Below, one piece after another: positions 1-8,085 of a stretch of DNA of 64,000 nucleotides. Position numbers and translations under genes: made by a program. Source of the DNA: CBDUQN01 sp965369375 (GTDB taxonomy: Bacteria; Krumholzibacteriota; Krumholzibacteriia; Krumholzibacteriales; Krumholzibacteriaceae). Under the pieces are notes generated by a model that was not told where the DNA came from, did not search any database, and saw only the letters and a list, made by a program, of their open reading frames with translations. Every line of letters starts with the position of its first letter. Positions within the stretch are counted from its first letter, which is position 1. The stretch is taken from assembly GCA_965369375.1 (NCBI GenBank), contig CBDUQN010000007.1:5650-69649 (forward strand), given 5' to 3'.

Positions 1-86
1 GGGGGGTATCCGAACTTCACTCTCCAGAGGAAATACGCCGCCGAAGCGATAGCGACGGCAGCGAGAAGAAATGCAAGAACAGGCAC
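1..86 (-). CDS. N-terminus of a membrane or exported protein, cut by the window edge
   Basis: A reading frame beginning with GTG at 86 runs off the left edge of the window (28 codons visible). It reads as a short hydrophobic segment (PVLAFLLAAVAIASAAYFLW) followed by a basic residue, as expected of a signal anchor or first membrane helix. An AGGGGA ribosome-binding site lies about ten bases upstream, just after the dut stop codon, so it is probably the next gene of the same operon. A competing ATG in another frame stops at position 17 and looks less protein-like. The family cannot be named from this fragment. Confidence 0.4.
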   Translation of the reverse strand, partial: MPVLAFLLAAVAIASAAYFLWRVKFGYP

Positions 87-110
87 ATGGAACACTTCCC
101 CTCAGGCCTC

Positions 111-587
111 TCAGGACGAACCGGTGTGACCGAATCCGCCTGAGCCGCGCGATGTCTCATCGAGCTCTTCGAGCTCGTGAATCCCGACAGCGGGAAGCGA
201 ACAAAAAACAATCTGGGCGATACGGTCGCCCCGGCGCACGAAAAAGTCGCGTTCGCAGAAATTGAACAGAATAACCTTTATCTCTCCCCGGTAATCGCTG
301 TCTATCGTCCCCGGACTGTTGAGGATTCCCACCGCGTGGTTGATGGCGAGTCCGCTTCGGGGCCTCACCTGCGCCTCCAGCCCGCGCGGTATCGACAGGC
401 TGAAACCTCCGGGCACGAGAACCGCTCGCGCCGGCGGCAGCACGATCTTATCGTCGCAAGCAGCGAGGATGTCGAACCCGCTCGCGCCCTCGGTCATGCG
501 CTCGAGGGGCGGCAACCCATCATGGTGTGGAAGGTATCTGATTCCGATCGATACGCCTTCGCTGCATTTTCCCTTGTTTTTCGCCAT
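111..587 (-). CDS. dut: dUTP diphosphatase (dUTPase)
   Basis: Trimeric cytosolic dUTPase that hydrolyses dUTP to dUMP and pyrophosphate, keeping uracil out of DNA and feeding dTMP synthesis. All five family motifs are present in order: ASGFDILA (35-42), RPRSGLA (75-81), GTIDSDYRGEI (93-103) with the catalytic Asp and the base-stacking Tyr, RIAQIVF (122-128) and the glycine-rich C-terminal arm RGSGGFGHTG (147-156; His replaces the usual Ser). The length of 158 residues is normal. It lies 16 bases after the M16 protease gene; the order rpsO-pnp-M16 protease-dut is conserved in many bacteria. The ATG start has AGGA nine bases upstream. Confidence 0.96.
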   Translation of the reverse strand: MAKNKGKCSEGVSIGIRYLPHHDGLPPLERMTEGASGFDILAACDDKIVLPPARAVLVPGGFSLSIPRGLEAQVRPRSGLAINHAVGILNSPGTIDSDYRGEIKVILFNFCERDFFVRRGDRIAQIVFCSLPAVGIHELEELDETSRGSGGFGHTGSS

Positions 588-603
588 TTTCGAGCATCCT
601 GCT

Positions 604-1860
604 TCAAACGAAACGACCGAGCGGCACGGGACCGGTCGTTACATACGACAGGTTCTTTTCGTCGAGAAACGCATGCGCCAACTCGGCGATCTTTGTCTTA
701 TCGACTTTCTCGATCGAACGCAGCACATCACTGAGTGGAACATGCCGCTCGTAGTAGAGCTCGTTCTGAAAGAGCCTGAAAAGCCGCGCATTGACATTCT
801 CGATCCCGAAGATTACGGCTCCCTTGATCTGCGCTTTGGCGCTCTCGATCTCCTCCTCCCTCACGTTTCCACGTCCGACCTCGCGCAGCTCCTCATGAAA
901 GATTTCAAGAGCCAGTTTCAGATTCTTCGGATCCACGGAGAAATAGGTGTAGAGTGATCCCGCATCCGTCCAGAAATTCACTCCCGTATATACCGAATAG
1001 ACGAGTCCCGCTCTTTCCCGCAGGCTCTGGAAGAACCGCGACGAGACACCCCCGCCGAGAATGTTAGAGAGCACAATGAGCGCATGCCGACGGGGATCCG
1101 AGGCGGATACGATTCTCGACCCGATACAAACGTGCGACTGCGACCAGTCACGTCTGCGCTCGAAACGCACACGGGCGCTGCCCGCGCCCGGAAAGGCCTT
1201 CCTGGAACTACGACCCTTTCTCCGAAAGCGAAATTTCTCATCGACGATCTTCGCTACCTGTTTCGCGGGAAGATTGCCCACGAAGCCGAGCAGGGCATTT
1301 CTGGCGGTATACGTTTTCCGGTGAAATTCGAGAAGCCGTCTCCGCGTGAACCTCCCGACATCGCTGTAGGAACCGGTCACGGGATGCCCGAGGGGATGCC
1401 CCTTGAAGATGGTTTTGAAAAAGAGCTCGTGGACGGAATCTTCCGGTGAATCCATGACGCTCCTGATCTCTTCCTGCACCACTTTTTTCTCGAGCCTGAA
1501 GGTTTCAACCGGCACCGACGGATTTAGAACGATGTCGGCGAATATGTCGGAGAGTTCTTCGAAATGCTCCGCCAGAACCTTGCCGTGATAGCACGTCGAT
1601 TCCTTGCCTGTGAATGCATCCCACTGTCCGCCTATCGATTCGAGATCGAGAGCAATCTGAAGCGCGCTCCGCCGTCGCGTTCCCCGGAAAACCATGTGCT
1701 CGAGCAGATGCGAAAGCCCCCGCTCGGAGCTCTCCTCGTCCCTCGAGCCCTTTGTAAAATAGAGACCGAACGCTATTGTCGGTGAGAACGGATTGCGCTG
1801 GTAAAGAAGGGTAGCGCCGGATGTCAGAGGGATCCTGTATGAACGGGGAAGCTTTATCAT
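604..1860 (-). CDS. M16 family zinc protease (mitochondrial-processing-peptidase-like, YmxG/MlpA type)
   Basis: Putative zinc endopeptidase of the M16 (insulinase/pitrilysin) family. The inverted zinc motif HLLEH is at residues 51-55, and a Glu pair at 130-131 sits at the spacing expected for the third ligand (HxxEH followed by about 76 residues and Glu). The C-terminal half shows the inactive M16 repeat with a YSVYTG-like stretch. At 418 residues it is a single-unit bacterial MPP-like protein. No signal peptide is visible, so it is probably cytosolic. The start lies ten bases after the pnp stop without a clear ribosome-binding site, suggesting translational coupling. The substrate is unknown; in Bacillus the equivalent gene also lies beside pnp. 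Confidence 0.93.
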   Translation of the reverse strand: MIKLPRSYRIPLTSGATLLYQRNPFSPTIAFGLYFTKGSRDEESSERGLSHLLEHMVFRGTRRRSALQIALDLESIGGQWDAFTGKESTCYHGKVLAEHFEELSDIFADIVLNPSVPVETFRLEKKVVQEEIRSVMDSPEDSVHELFFKTIFKGHPLGHPVTGSYSDVGRFTRRRLLEFHRKTYTARNALLGFVGNLPAKQVAKIVDEKFRFRRKGRSSRKAFPGAGSARVRFERRRDWSQSHVCIGSRIVSASDPRRHALIVLSNILGGGVSSRFFQSLRERAGLVYSVYTGVNFWTDAGSLYTYFSVDPKNLKLALEIFHEELREVGRGNVREEEIESAKAQIKGAVIFGIENVNARLFRLFQNELYYERHVPLSDVLRSIEKVDKTKIAELAHAFLDEKNLSYVTTGPVPLGRFV

Positions 1861-1869
1861 GTGCAGGAG

Positions 1870-3942
1870 CTACAGGAGAACCTTGCGGCTCAGCCTGACC
1901 TTACCCTCTCTATCGATCCCGATCACCTTGACCTCTACTTCCTCACCGAGCCTGACAACATCCTCTACCTTTTCGACGCGCCGGCGATCGAGCTCGGAAA
2001 TATGGAGGAGACCGTCCTTTCCGGGAAGGATTTCAACGAACGCTCCGAATGGAACGATACTCTTCACGATGCCCCGGTATACCTTGTTGAGTTCAGGTTC
2101 TTCGATGATTCTCTCGATCATCTCGAGCGCTTTATCGCCCGCCTCCTTGTCGACGGCGGCTATACACACCGTTCCATCATCTTCGATATCGATCTTGGCC
2201 CCCGAGACTTCCTGAATATGCCTGATCATCTTCCCCCCGGGGCCGATGATTTCTCTGATCTTATCGACATCGATCTTGATCTGAACGATCTTGGGCGCAT
2301 AGGGAGAGATCTCCTTGCGCGGCTCGGCGATGGTCTTCTCCATGATGTCGAGGATCCGTATCCGCGCATCTTTGGCCTGCTCGAGCGCCTTTTCCATGAT
2401 ATCCCCCGTTATTCCCGCAATCTTGACATCCATCTGGAATGCGGTGATCCCGCTGCGCGTCCCCGTCACCTTGAAGTCCATGTCGCCCAGATGATCCTCG
2501 AGGCCGAGGATATCGGTCAGGACCGCCACCTTGTCCCCCTCCTTGATGAGACCCATCGCCACGCCGGCGACCGCTTTTGCAACGGGAACCCCCGCATCCA
2601 TCAGAGCGAGACTGCCCCCGCACACCGTCGCCATGGAGCTCGATCCGTTCGATTCGAGAATATCGGAGACGAGACGTATCGTGTATGGAAAAACCTCGTC
2701 CAACGGGATCATCGGTTTGATCGCCCGCTCCGCAAGCGCACCGTGCCCTATCTCACGGCGGCCGGGCCCTCGGAAGAAACCGACCTCGCCGACGCTGAAT
2801 GGCGGAAAGTTGTAATGGAGCATGTAGTTTTTCCATGATTCGCCCACGAGATCGTCTACCCGCTGCTCATCCTGCGACGTTCCAAGCGTGGTCACAACGA
2901 GACTCTGCGTTTCACCGCGCGTAAAGAGGGCGCTCCCGTGCGTCCGCGGCAGCACCCCGATATCGCAGGATATGTCGCGCAATTCATCGTAGCGCCTTCC
3001 ATCGCTTCTGATACTCTCGTTGAGGATTATCCCTCTCACGACCTCGCGTTCGATGTCATGCATAATCTCCTTGATCTGGCCTTCCGATTCGGGGAATTCC
3101 TCCGCGTACTTGGCAAGCGCCTCAGTGAGAAGCTCACCCAGTGCTCTGTCCCGTTTCAACTTCCCCTTTACACGGCTGCGCTTGGTGACTTCCTCGAGGT
3201 AATCCGATTTGAGTTTGCGCTCCAGATCCTCATTCGTCTGCAGCGGTGTAAACGTCCTCTTCTCCGGCCTGGAGACCTCCGAGAGAAACTCCCTCTGGAA
3301 TGAATTCAAAATCTTGATTTTTTCGTGGCCGAACTCGAGAGCCTCCATCAGCTGGCTCTCGGTGGTCTCCTTTGCTTCTCCCTCTACCATGATGATCGCA
3401 TCGTCGGAGCCGGCGATGACGAGGTCGAACCCTTCCTCTTCCACCTCCTGGAATGTGGGATTGAAGATGAATTTGTTGTCCTTGAGCCCCACTCGAACGC
3501 CGCTGATGATTCCATCGAACGGAATGTCGGAAAGGGCGAGCGCGAGCGACGCTCCGGTGATACCGAGAATGTCGGATTGATGCTGCTGATCGCTGCTGAG
3601 CACACTGCATGCGACCTGCACCTCGTACCGGAAACCATCGGGGAACAGAGGGCGAATCGGCCTGTCAATCAGCCGCGCGCTGAGCGTTTCCTTCTCACTC
3701 ATTCTCCCCTCGCGCTTGAAAAATCCACCGGGGATCTTCCCCGCGGCGTAGAATTTCTCCCGGTATTCGACAAAGAGCGGAAAGTAATCCCTATCTGTCT
3801 CCGCGTCTTTCGAGGAGACCGCCGTAACGAGAACAACGGTTCCTTCTTCGGTGACCAGAATCGATCCATCAGCCTGCTTCGCCATCCTGCCTGTTTCCAG
3901 GAGCAATGTTTTCCCTTCAACGTCAAACTTCTTTCGCATCAT
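1870..3942 (-). CDS. pnp: polyribonucleotide nucleotidyltransferase (PNPase)
   Basis: Phosphorolytic 3'-5' exoribonuclease of mRNA turnover. Domains in order are an RNase PH-like domain with YREKFYAAGKIPGGFFKREGR, an alpha-helical linker, a second, catalytic RNase PH domain (residues about 310-530), a KH domain carrying the GPGG loop (REIIGPGGKMIRHI) and an S1 domain (GIVKSIVPFGAFVEILPGKD) ending shortly before the stop. The open frame extends to a GTG at 3960, but that codon lies in the ribosome-binding site: GGAGGG precedes ATG at 3942 by about ten bases, so I start there (690 residues). It follows rpsO by 92 bases, the classic rpsO-pnp pair. Confidence 0.97.
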   Translation of the reverse strand: MMRKKFDVEGKTLLLETGRMAKQADGSILVTEEGTVVLVTAVSSKDAETDRDYFPLFVEYREKFYAAGKIPGGFFKREGRMSEKETLSARLIDRPIRPLFPDGFRYEVQVACSVLSSDQQHQSDILGITGASLALALSDIPFDGIISGVRVGLKDNKFIFNPTFQEVEEEGFDLVIAGSDDAIIMVEGEAKETTESQLMEALEFGHEKIKILNSFQREFLSEVSRPEKRTFTPLQTNEDLERKLKSDYLEEVTKRSRVKGKLKRDRALGELLTEALAKYAEEFPESEGQIKEIMHDIEREVVRGIILNESIRSDGRRYDELRDISCDIGVLPRTHGSALFTRGETQSLVVTTLGTSQDEQRVDDLVGESWKNYMLHYNFPPFSVGEVGFFRGPGRREIGHGALAERAIKPMIPLDEVFPYTIRLVSDILESNGSSSMATVCGGSLALMDAGVPVAKAVAGVAMGLIKEGDKVAVLTDILGLEDHLGDMDFKVTGTRSGITAFQMDVKIAGITGDIMEKALEQAKDARIRILDIMEKTIAEPRKEISPYAPKIVQIKIDVDKIREIIGPGGKMIRHIQEVSGAKIDIEDDGTVCIAAVDKEAGDKALEMIERIIEEPELNKVYRGIVKSIVPFGAFVEILPGKDGLLHISELDRRRVEKVEDVVRLGEEVEVKVIGIDREGKVRLSRKVLL

Positions 3943-4034
3943 TCCGGAAAATCCCTCCACGTATCCATCGTTTTAAAAGCCAAAACTATCAATTTGATCC
4001 AAGCGAAAAAATAGAGAAGACAGCGGTTGGATAC

Positions 4035-4304
4035 TTACTTCCGCAGCTCAAGATCCTTGATGATCCTTCTGTATTTTTCGATCTTGTTCTTCTTCAGGTA
4101 ATCGAGAAGTTTCCTGCGCCGGCCCACCATTTTCAGCAATCCCCGCCTCGAAGCGTGATCCTTCTTATGAACCTGGAAGTGCTTGGTAAGAATGTTGATG
4201 CGTTCGGTGAGAAGTGCTATCTGAACCTCCGGGGATCCGGAGTCTCTTTCGTGCAACCGAAATTTGTCAATTACTTCCCTCTTTACCTCTTTTTGCAGTG
4301 CCAT
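4035..4304 (-). CDS. rpsO: 30S ribosomal protein S15
   Basis: Small-subunit protein that binds helices 20-22 of 16S rRNA and nucleates platform assembly. It has the standard 89 residues, with the hallmark stretch RDSGSPEVQIALLTERI and the histidine-rich loop followed by RRGLLKMVGRRRKLLDYL. A near-perfect Shine-Dalgarno (AAGGAGGTG) sits seven bases before the ATG. It begins a transcription unit with its own promoter inside the end of ribF and is followed by pnp. In other bacteria S15 represses its own mRNA through leader structures, and the leader here contains small inverted repeats. Confidence 0.98.
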   Translation of the reverse strand: MALQKEVKREVIDKFRLHERDSGSPEVQIALLTERINILTKHFQVHKKDHASRRGLLKMVGRRRKLLDYLKKNKIEKYRRIIKDLELRK

Positions 4305-4419
4305 CGTTATAACACCTCCTTGTACCTATCGTTGATCAACACGATGGCAGCAGAAAGGGCGCAATGCCCCATCCGCCTGATAACTGCCTATTTTCTTAGC
4401 TGCTAAGTTGCAATTACTA
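4305..4419 (-). promoter_or_regulatory. rpsO mRNA leader with inverted repeats
   Basis: This is the untranslated stretch between the predicted promoter and rpsO. It contains a perfect 6-bp inverted repeat with a one-base loop (CTTAGC-T-GCTAAG) and a second small hairpin (GGGC-ATTGC-GCCC) before the Shine-Dalgarno. S15 autoregulates by binding folded leaders in several phyla; a role here is inferred from position only. Confidence 0.35.
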
Positions 4420-4447
4420 AACATACACGATTCATGCCAGATGTCAA
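4420..4447 (-). promoter_or_regulatory. sigma70-type promoter for rpsO-pnp
   Basis: On the minus strand TTGACA (4447-4442) is followed after 16 bases by TATGTT (4425-4420). The -35 box overlaps the last codons of ribF. The predicted start lies roughly 110 bases before rpsO, consistent with a leader transcript. Confidence 0.6.
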
Positions 4448-5388
4448 CGTCTCTTTTTCAGAATTTCCTTGACCGTTCTGCGGTCTGCGGCTAGCTGGAT
4501 TTTGAGCTCATCCGGACCTGAAAATTCCTTTTCCTTTCTCACGTAATCGACGCAGTGCACCCGCACCCGTTCACCGTAACAATCGCCGGAAAATCCGAAG
4601 AGGTGAATCTCTGTCCGCCGGTTTCCCACGGCATGCAGCGTGGGAGCTTCTCCGATATTCATCATCCCGTCGTACGGTCTTTTTCCGACTTCCACACGAA
4701 CCGCGTAGACCCCTTCGGGAGGCATGAGTTTGTCCGCACTCGTCACCTCGACATTGGCTGTTGGAAAACCGATTGTCCGGCCGATGCCTTCACCCTCGAC
4801 AACCGAGGCATCGAAAAAATAGGGCCTCCCAAGGAACCGCGCCGCCTGCCGGAGCCTCCGTTCGGAAACAGCCGCTCTGATCTTCGTGCTCGAGACAACA
4901 CTGCCGCGCAAAACGGCGGGAGGCACAATGGTGCATCCGAAACCCATGCGAGGGCCCTCCCCGCACAACATCTCCTGAGAGCCTTCTCTGCCGCGCCCCA
5001 TATGAAAATCGTAACCGACGACGAGATGTATCATGCCGAGCCCGTCAACGAGGACATCCGAGATAAATTCATGGTAACCCGTCTTCGCCATCACTTCCGT
5101 GAATTTCTCTACAATAATGATATCTATGTCGAGTTTGCGCAGGATAGACAATTTTTCATCATGAGTCGTAAGGAGCGGAGGCATCATCTCGGGATGTGTT
5201 ACGCCGAGCGGATGACGCTCGAACGTGAAGAGAACGGAAGCACTCGCGCCCTGCGCCCTCCGTATCTCCGAGAGACGCCGTATCACCTTCTGGTGGCCAA
5301 TATGAACTCCATCGAAAACCCCGATTGTAACAACAGTCCCCCGCAGCGCTTCCCGCCTGAACTCATCTATTCCGGAAACAACTTTCAT
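4444..5388 (-). CDS. ribF: bifunctional riboflavin kinase / FAD synthetase
   Basis: Makes FMN from riboflavin and then FAD from FMN, in the cytosol. The N-terminal nucleotidyltransferase domain shows GVFDGVHIGHQ (23-33), the VGYDFHMGRGREG loop (124-136) and SSTKIR (166-171). The C-terminal kinase domain carries GRTIGFPTANV (203-213) with the PTAN magnesium/ATP motif. The length of 314 residues is typical. It follows truB by 72 bases; the truB-ribF-rpsO order is common in bacteria. Translation starts at ATG 5388. Confidence 0.96.
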   Translation of the reverse strand: MKVVSGIDEFRREALRGTVVTIGVFDGVHIGHQKVIRRLSEIRRAQGASASVLFTFERHPLGVTHPEMMPPLLTTHDEKLSILRKLDIDIIIVEKFTEVMAKTGYHEFISDVLVDGLGMIHLVVGYDFHMGRGREGSQEMLCGEGPRMGFGCTIVPPAVLRGSVVSSTKIRAAVSERRLRQAARFLGRPYFFDASVVEGEGIGRTIGFPTANVEVTSADKLMPPEGVYAVRVEVGKRPYDGMMNIGEAPTLHAVGNRRTEIHLFGFSGDCYGERVRVHCVDYVRKEKEFSGPDELKIQLAADRRTVKEILKKRR

Positions 5389-5460
5389 AGCTGCAAGCTA
5401 ATCGCCGAATGTGCCTCGAATATCTCACCAAGCCCTGTTACGGGGTGTGCCCCGCACCTG

Positions 5461-6372
5461 CTAACTGATTCCTCCGAACACGCGCCGTATCTTCAATGAC
5501 CGGGTAACATCCACCTCGCCGATTGCGGCAAGTTCGCCGTCACGTCCGATCAACCGCACAAAGGCCCCGCGGGGGGGGAGGAAATCGGTAATATTCGGCG
5601 CAACTCCGAATCTAAGCTCCCGCGCCTGACCGGCCGAGAGCGCCAGCGCCGGCAGGTGCTTGAGCGCATCCGAGAGAGAAAATCCCGGGTCGCTTTGCCC
5701 AAGCAACGATTCGAATTCATCATCCCTCACGGCCGTTTCGAGACTGAAATGCCCGATGTTCTTTCGTACCAGACCGTGCAGGTGAGCCGGGACACCGAGC
5801 GCATCTCCGATCTCTTCTGCAAGAACCCGGACATAGAGCCCCCTCGAACAGTACACATCGAGGCGAAAAACGGGAAGCTCACACGAGACGAGCCCTATCT
5901 CATAGGTTTCGACGTGCCGCGGCGCGCGTTCGACATTCTGTCCCTTCCTCGCCAGCATGTAGAGCGGCGTGCCCTTGTGCTTGAGCGCCGAAAACATCGG
6001 GGGGACCTGCAGTCTCTTCCCCATGAAGCCGGGGAGAACCGACCGGATATTCTTCTCGGTCACCGAGCTCCAATCACCCGAACAAACGATTTTCCCGCTG
6101 GAATCCTGCGTGTCCGTCGCCTCACCGAGCTTGATGTCGGCAACATACCGTTTTGGAAGATCCATGAGATAATTGGAAAGCTTCGTTGCTTCCCCGGTCA
6201 AGAGAAGTATCAATCCCGTCGCCTGAGGATCGAGCGTCCCCGCATGACCGACCTTCCCGATCCGCACGAAGTTCTTGAACTTGCGGATACAATCGTACGT
6301 CGACGCACCGACCGATTTGCTAACGGGCAAAACCCGATTATTCAGTTTTTCTACCATGTCATTTATCTTCAT
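5461..6372 (-). CDS. truB: tRNA pseudouridine(55) synthase
   Basis: Converts U55 in the T-loop of tRNAs to pseudouridine. The family signature GHAGTLDPQATG (42-53) contains the catalytic aspartate, Asp48. The conserved KRYVADIKLGEATDTQD and CSRGLYVRVLAEEIG stretches follow, and the C-terminus (about 245-303) looks like the small PUA-type extension. It has 303 residues and an ATG start six bases after the nrnA stop, so the two are tightly coupled. Its place between nrnA and ribF in the nusA-infB operon is conserved. Confidence 0.96.
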   Translation of the reverse strand: MKINDMVEKLNNRVLPVSKSVGASTYDCIRKFKNFVRIGKVGHAGTLDPQATGLILLLTGEATKLSNYLMDLPKRYVADIKLGEATDTQDSSGKIVCSGDWSSVTEKNIRSVLPGFMGKRLQVPPMFSALKHKGTPLYMLARKGQNVERAPRHVETYEIGLVSCELPVFRLDVYCSRGLYVRVLAEEIGDALGVPAHLHGLVRKNIGHFSLETAVRDDEFESLLGQSDPGFSLSDALKHLPALALSAGQARELRFGVAPNITDFLPPRGAFVRLIGRDGELAAIGEVDVTRSLKIRRVFGGIS

Positions 6373-6378
6373 GGGGAT

Positions 6379-7392
6379 CTAGTCGAGTGAAGCCTCTGTG
6401 GTTTTGTGTTCGCCGAGCAGCGTTTCTAGACCCTGTATGATCGCAGACTTCGCCGCCTCGATTCCTCCACGGAATGTTAATCCCGCAGCATTCCGGTGTC
6501 CGCCCCCTCCGTACCGTTCGGCGAGTTTCGCAACATCATGGTGATCCCTCGATCGGAGACTCACACGCGTTTCTTCCGGCCCGATTTCTCTAAACAGCGC
6601 GCTGAGCTCCACCTCGTCTATCGACGACGCATAATCGACGAATCCTTCCGTATCACCGATTGCTCCGCCACTCGTTTCGATCATGCTTTGAGTAACATTC
6701 ATTACCGCAGCCTTGCCGGAACCGTGGACCTCGATCGAATCGAGAGCGAGTGACAGCAATTTCAGAGTGCTGTATTTCTTCATATAAATGAAATCATGCG
6801 CGAGCTCATACGGCCGGGCACCGTGTTTGGCGAGTCGTCCGGCTGTTTCGAGAGCTTCGGCATTCGTGTTCTTGAACCTGAATCCCCCCGTGTCCATGAG
6901 TATGCCGAGATAGAGGCAGGAGGCGATCTCTTCGGTAATTTCACCGGGGGCACATGCGGCCAGAAACCGGTATATGAGTATCGTTGTCGCGCAGCTTTCC
7001 GCAACGACGACATTTATCGATCCATACCGTTCATTCGTCGGATGATGATCGATGTTGACGACCGTGGTTTTATCCTGGGATCTGACTAAATCCGCCGTTC
7101 TTGCCGTCGTCGGCGAATCGAGGGCAAAGATTATATCGTGCTCGAAACGCCCGATTTCGCTCTGATCGACGAACAGGTCGATCCCCGGGAGACGATTGTA
7201 TACATTCGCTATTTCACCCGGAGCGAAACAGACGACTTTCTTTCCCCTTCCCACAAGAAACAGCGCAAGGGCGAGCATCGAGCCCATGCAGTCCCCGTCC
7301 GGGTCAACATGGCCCAGAATCAGAAACCGCTTATTTTGCTCGATGAGTTTTTGTATTTTCTCGAACTCTGTTTCCGCGTGTATATCATTCAT
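6379..7392 (-). CDS. nrnA: DHH-family oligoribonuclease / PAP phosphatase (NrnA)
   Basis: Predicted manganese-dependent enzyme that degrades short RNA oligomers and removes the 3'-phosphate from pAp. N-terminal DHH domain motifs are HVDPDGDCMGS, a DSPTTART segment and the naming NIDHHPTN motif; the C-terminal DHHA1 domain ends with GGGGHRNAAG. The open frame extends about 87 codons further, but that part is a shadow of rbfA. ATG 7392 gives 337 residues, close to NrnA of Bacillus, and overlaps the last eight bases of rbfA. The rbfA-nrnA-truB order is typical of many phyla. Confidence 0.92.
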   Translation of the reverse strand: MNDIHAETEFEKIQKLIEQNKRFLILGHVDPDGDCMGSMLALALFLVGRGKKVVCFAPGEIANVYNRLPGIDLFVDQSEIGRFEHDIIFALDSPTTARTADLVRSQDKTTVVNIDHHPTNERYGSINVVVAESCATTILIYRFLAACAPGEITEEIASCLYLGILMDTGGFRFKNTNAEALETAGRLAKHGARPYELAHDFIYMKKYSTLKLLSLALDSIEVHGSGKAAVMNVTQSMIETSGGAIGDTEGFVDYASSIDEVELSALFREIGPEETRVSLRSRDHHDVAKLAERYGGGGHRNAAGLTFRGGIEAAKSAIIQGLETLLGEHKTTEASLD

Positions 7393-7762
7393 CCTGAAAT
7401 CCTTCTTCGCTCGCCTCACGTTCCCGTTCGATCTTATTGAACAGCTCCTCGATCTCCATCGCCCTGTCAAGCGATGAATCATAGAGGAAAACGAGCTCGG
7501 GGATAACGCGGAGGTGGAGGTGCCCCTTGATCTGCCCCCGAATGTAACCCTTGCAGCTCTCGAGCCCTCTCTCGACATCCCTGAGGTTCCCGCTCCCACC
7601 CAACACGTTGTACCGTATCTTCGCCACGGAATAATCGTTCGAGACTTCGACATGCGTGATCGAAACCCCCGAGACGCGAGGATCCTTGACCCGCCGCATG
7701 AGAAGTTCGGCGACGAGCTGATGGATCGTTTCCTCTATCCGTGCTTTCTGTTTTTCGTTCAT
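7385..7762 (-). CDS. rbfA: 30S ribosome-binding factor A
   Basis: Cold-associated maturation factor that binds the 30S subunit and helps process the 5' end of 16S rRNA. The single KH-like domain is recognisable from the N-terminal helix (IEETIHQLVAELLMRRVKDP), the SITHVEVSNDYSVAKIRYNV strand pair and the RVIPELVFLYDSSLDRAMEI ending. The ATG at 7762 yields 125 residues, the usual size; the longer frame upstream overlaps the DUF503 gene and is not protein-like. It ends inside the start of nrnA (8-base overlap). Confidence 0.94.
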   Translation of the reverse strand: MNEKQKARIEETIHQLVAELLMRRVKDPRVSGVSITHVEVSNDYSVAKIRYNVLGGSGNLRDVERGLESCKGYIRGQIKGHLHLRVIPELVFLYDSSLDRAMEIEELFNKIEREREASEEGFQDE

Positions 7763-7784
7763 CGGATCACGGCTCTCTCGAGTG

Positions 7785-8066
7785 TCAGCAGAACTCTCTC
7801 TCGATATCGAGCAATTCGATGCGATGCTCCCGTTCGAGAAACGAGAGGACCGACTGGATAACCTTCTCCGCACCCCGCCGCCCGGTTGCCACGGTAACAA
7901 GTCCGAGCTCGCATCGGCACCACTTATCCTGGTACCCGGACTCACACAGGGCAACATTGAATTTGTTCCTGAGCCTCGTTTTGAGGCTGTTGAGAACAAA
8001 TCTCTTCTCTTTCAATGAAGAACATCCCGGCAGAAGGAATTGGACTGTCAGGCGGGCAACAATCAC
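7785..8066 (-). CDS. DUF503 family protein (YlxP-like)
   Basis: A small conserved protein of unknown biochemical function almost always found between infB and rbfA. The family signature LPGCSSLKEKRFVLNSLK and the later CRCELGLVTVATG strand are present. I choose GTG 8066, because GGAGGG sits seven bases upstream and family members begin a few residues before the first beta strand (93 residues); a GTG at 8081 lies inside this ribosome-binding site. In Bacillus, YlxP was linked to ribosome assembly, which fits the neighbours; the role here is inferred. Confidence 0.87.
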   Translation of the reverse strand: MIVARLTVQFLLPGCSSLKEKRFVLNSLKTRLRNKFNVALCESGYQDKWCRCELGLVTVATGRRGAEKVIQSVLSFLEREHRIELLDIEREFC

Positions 8067-8085
8067 GAGGCGGCCCTCCACACAT

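Noticed and set aside
5440..5453. terminator between truB and ribF
   Set aside because: The small CGGGG/CCCCG hairpin has no T-run on the minus strand; it is probably just an intercistronic stem in the operon.
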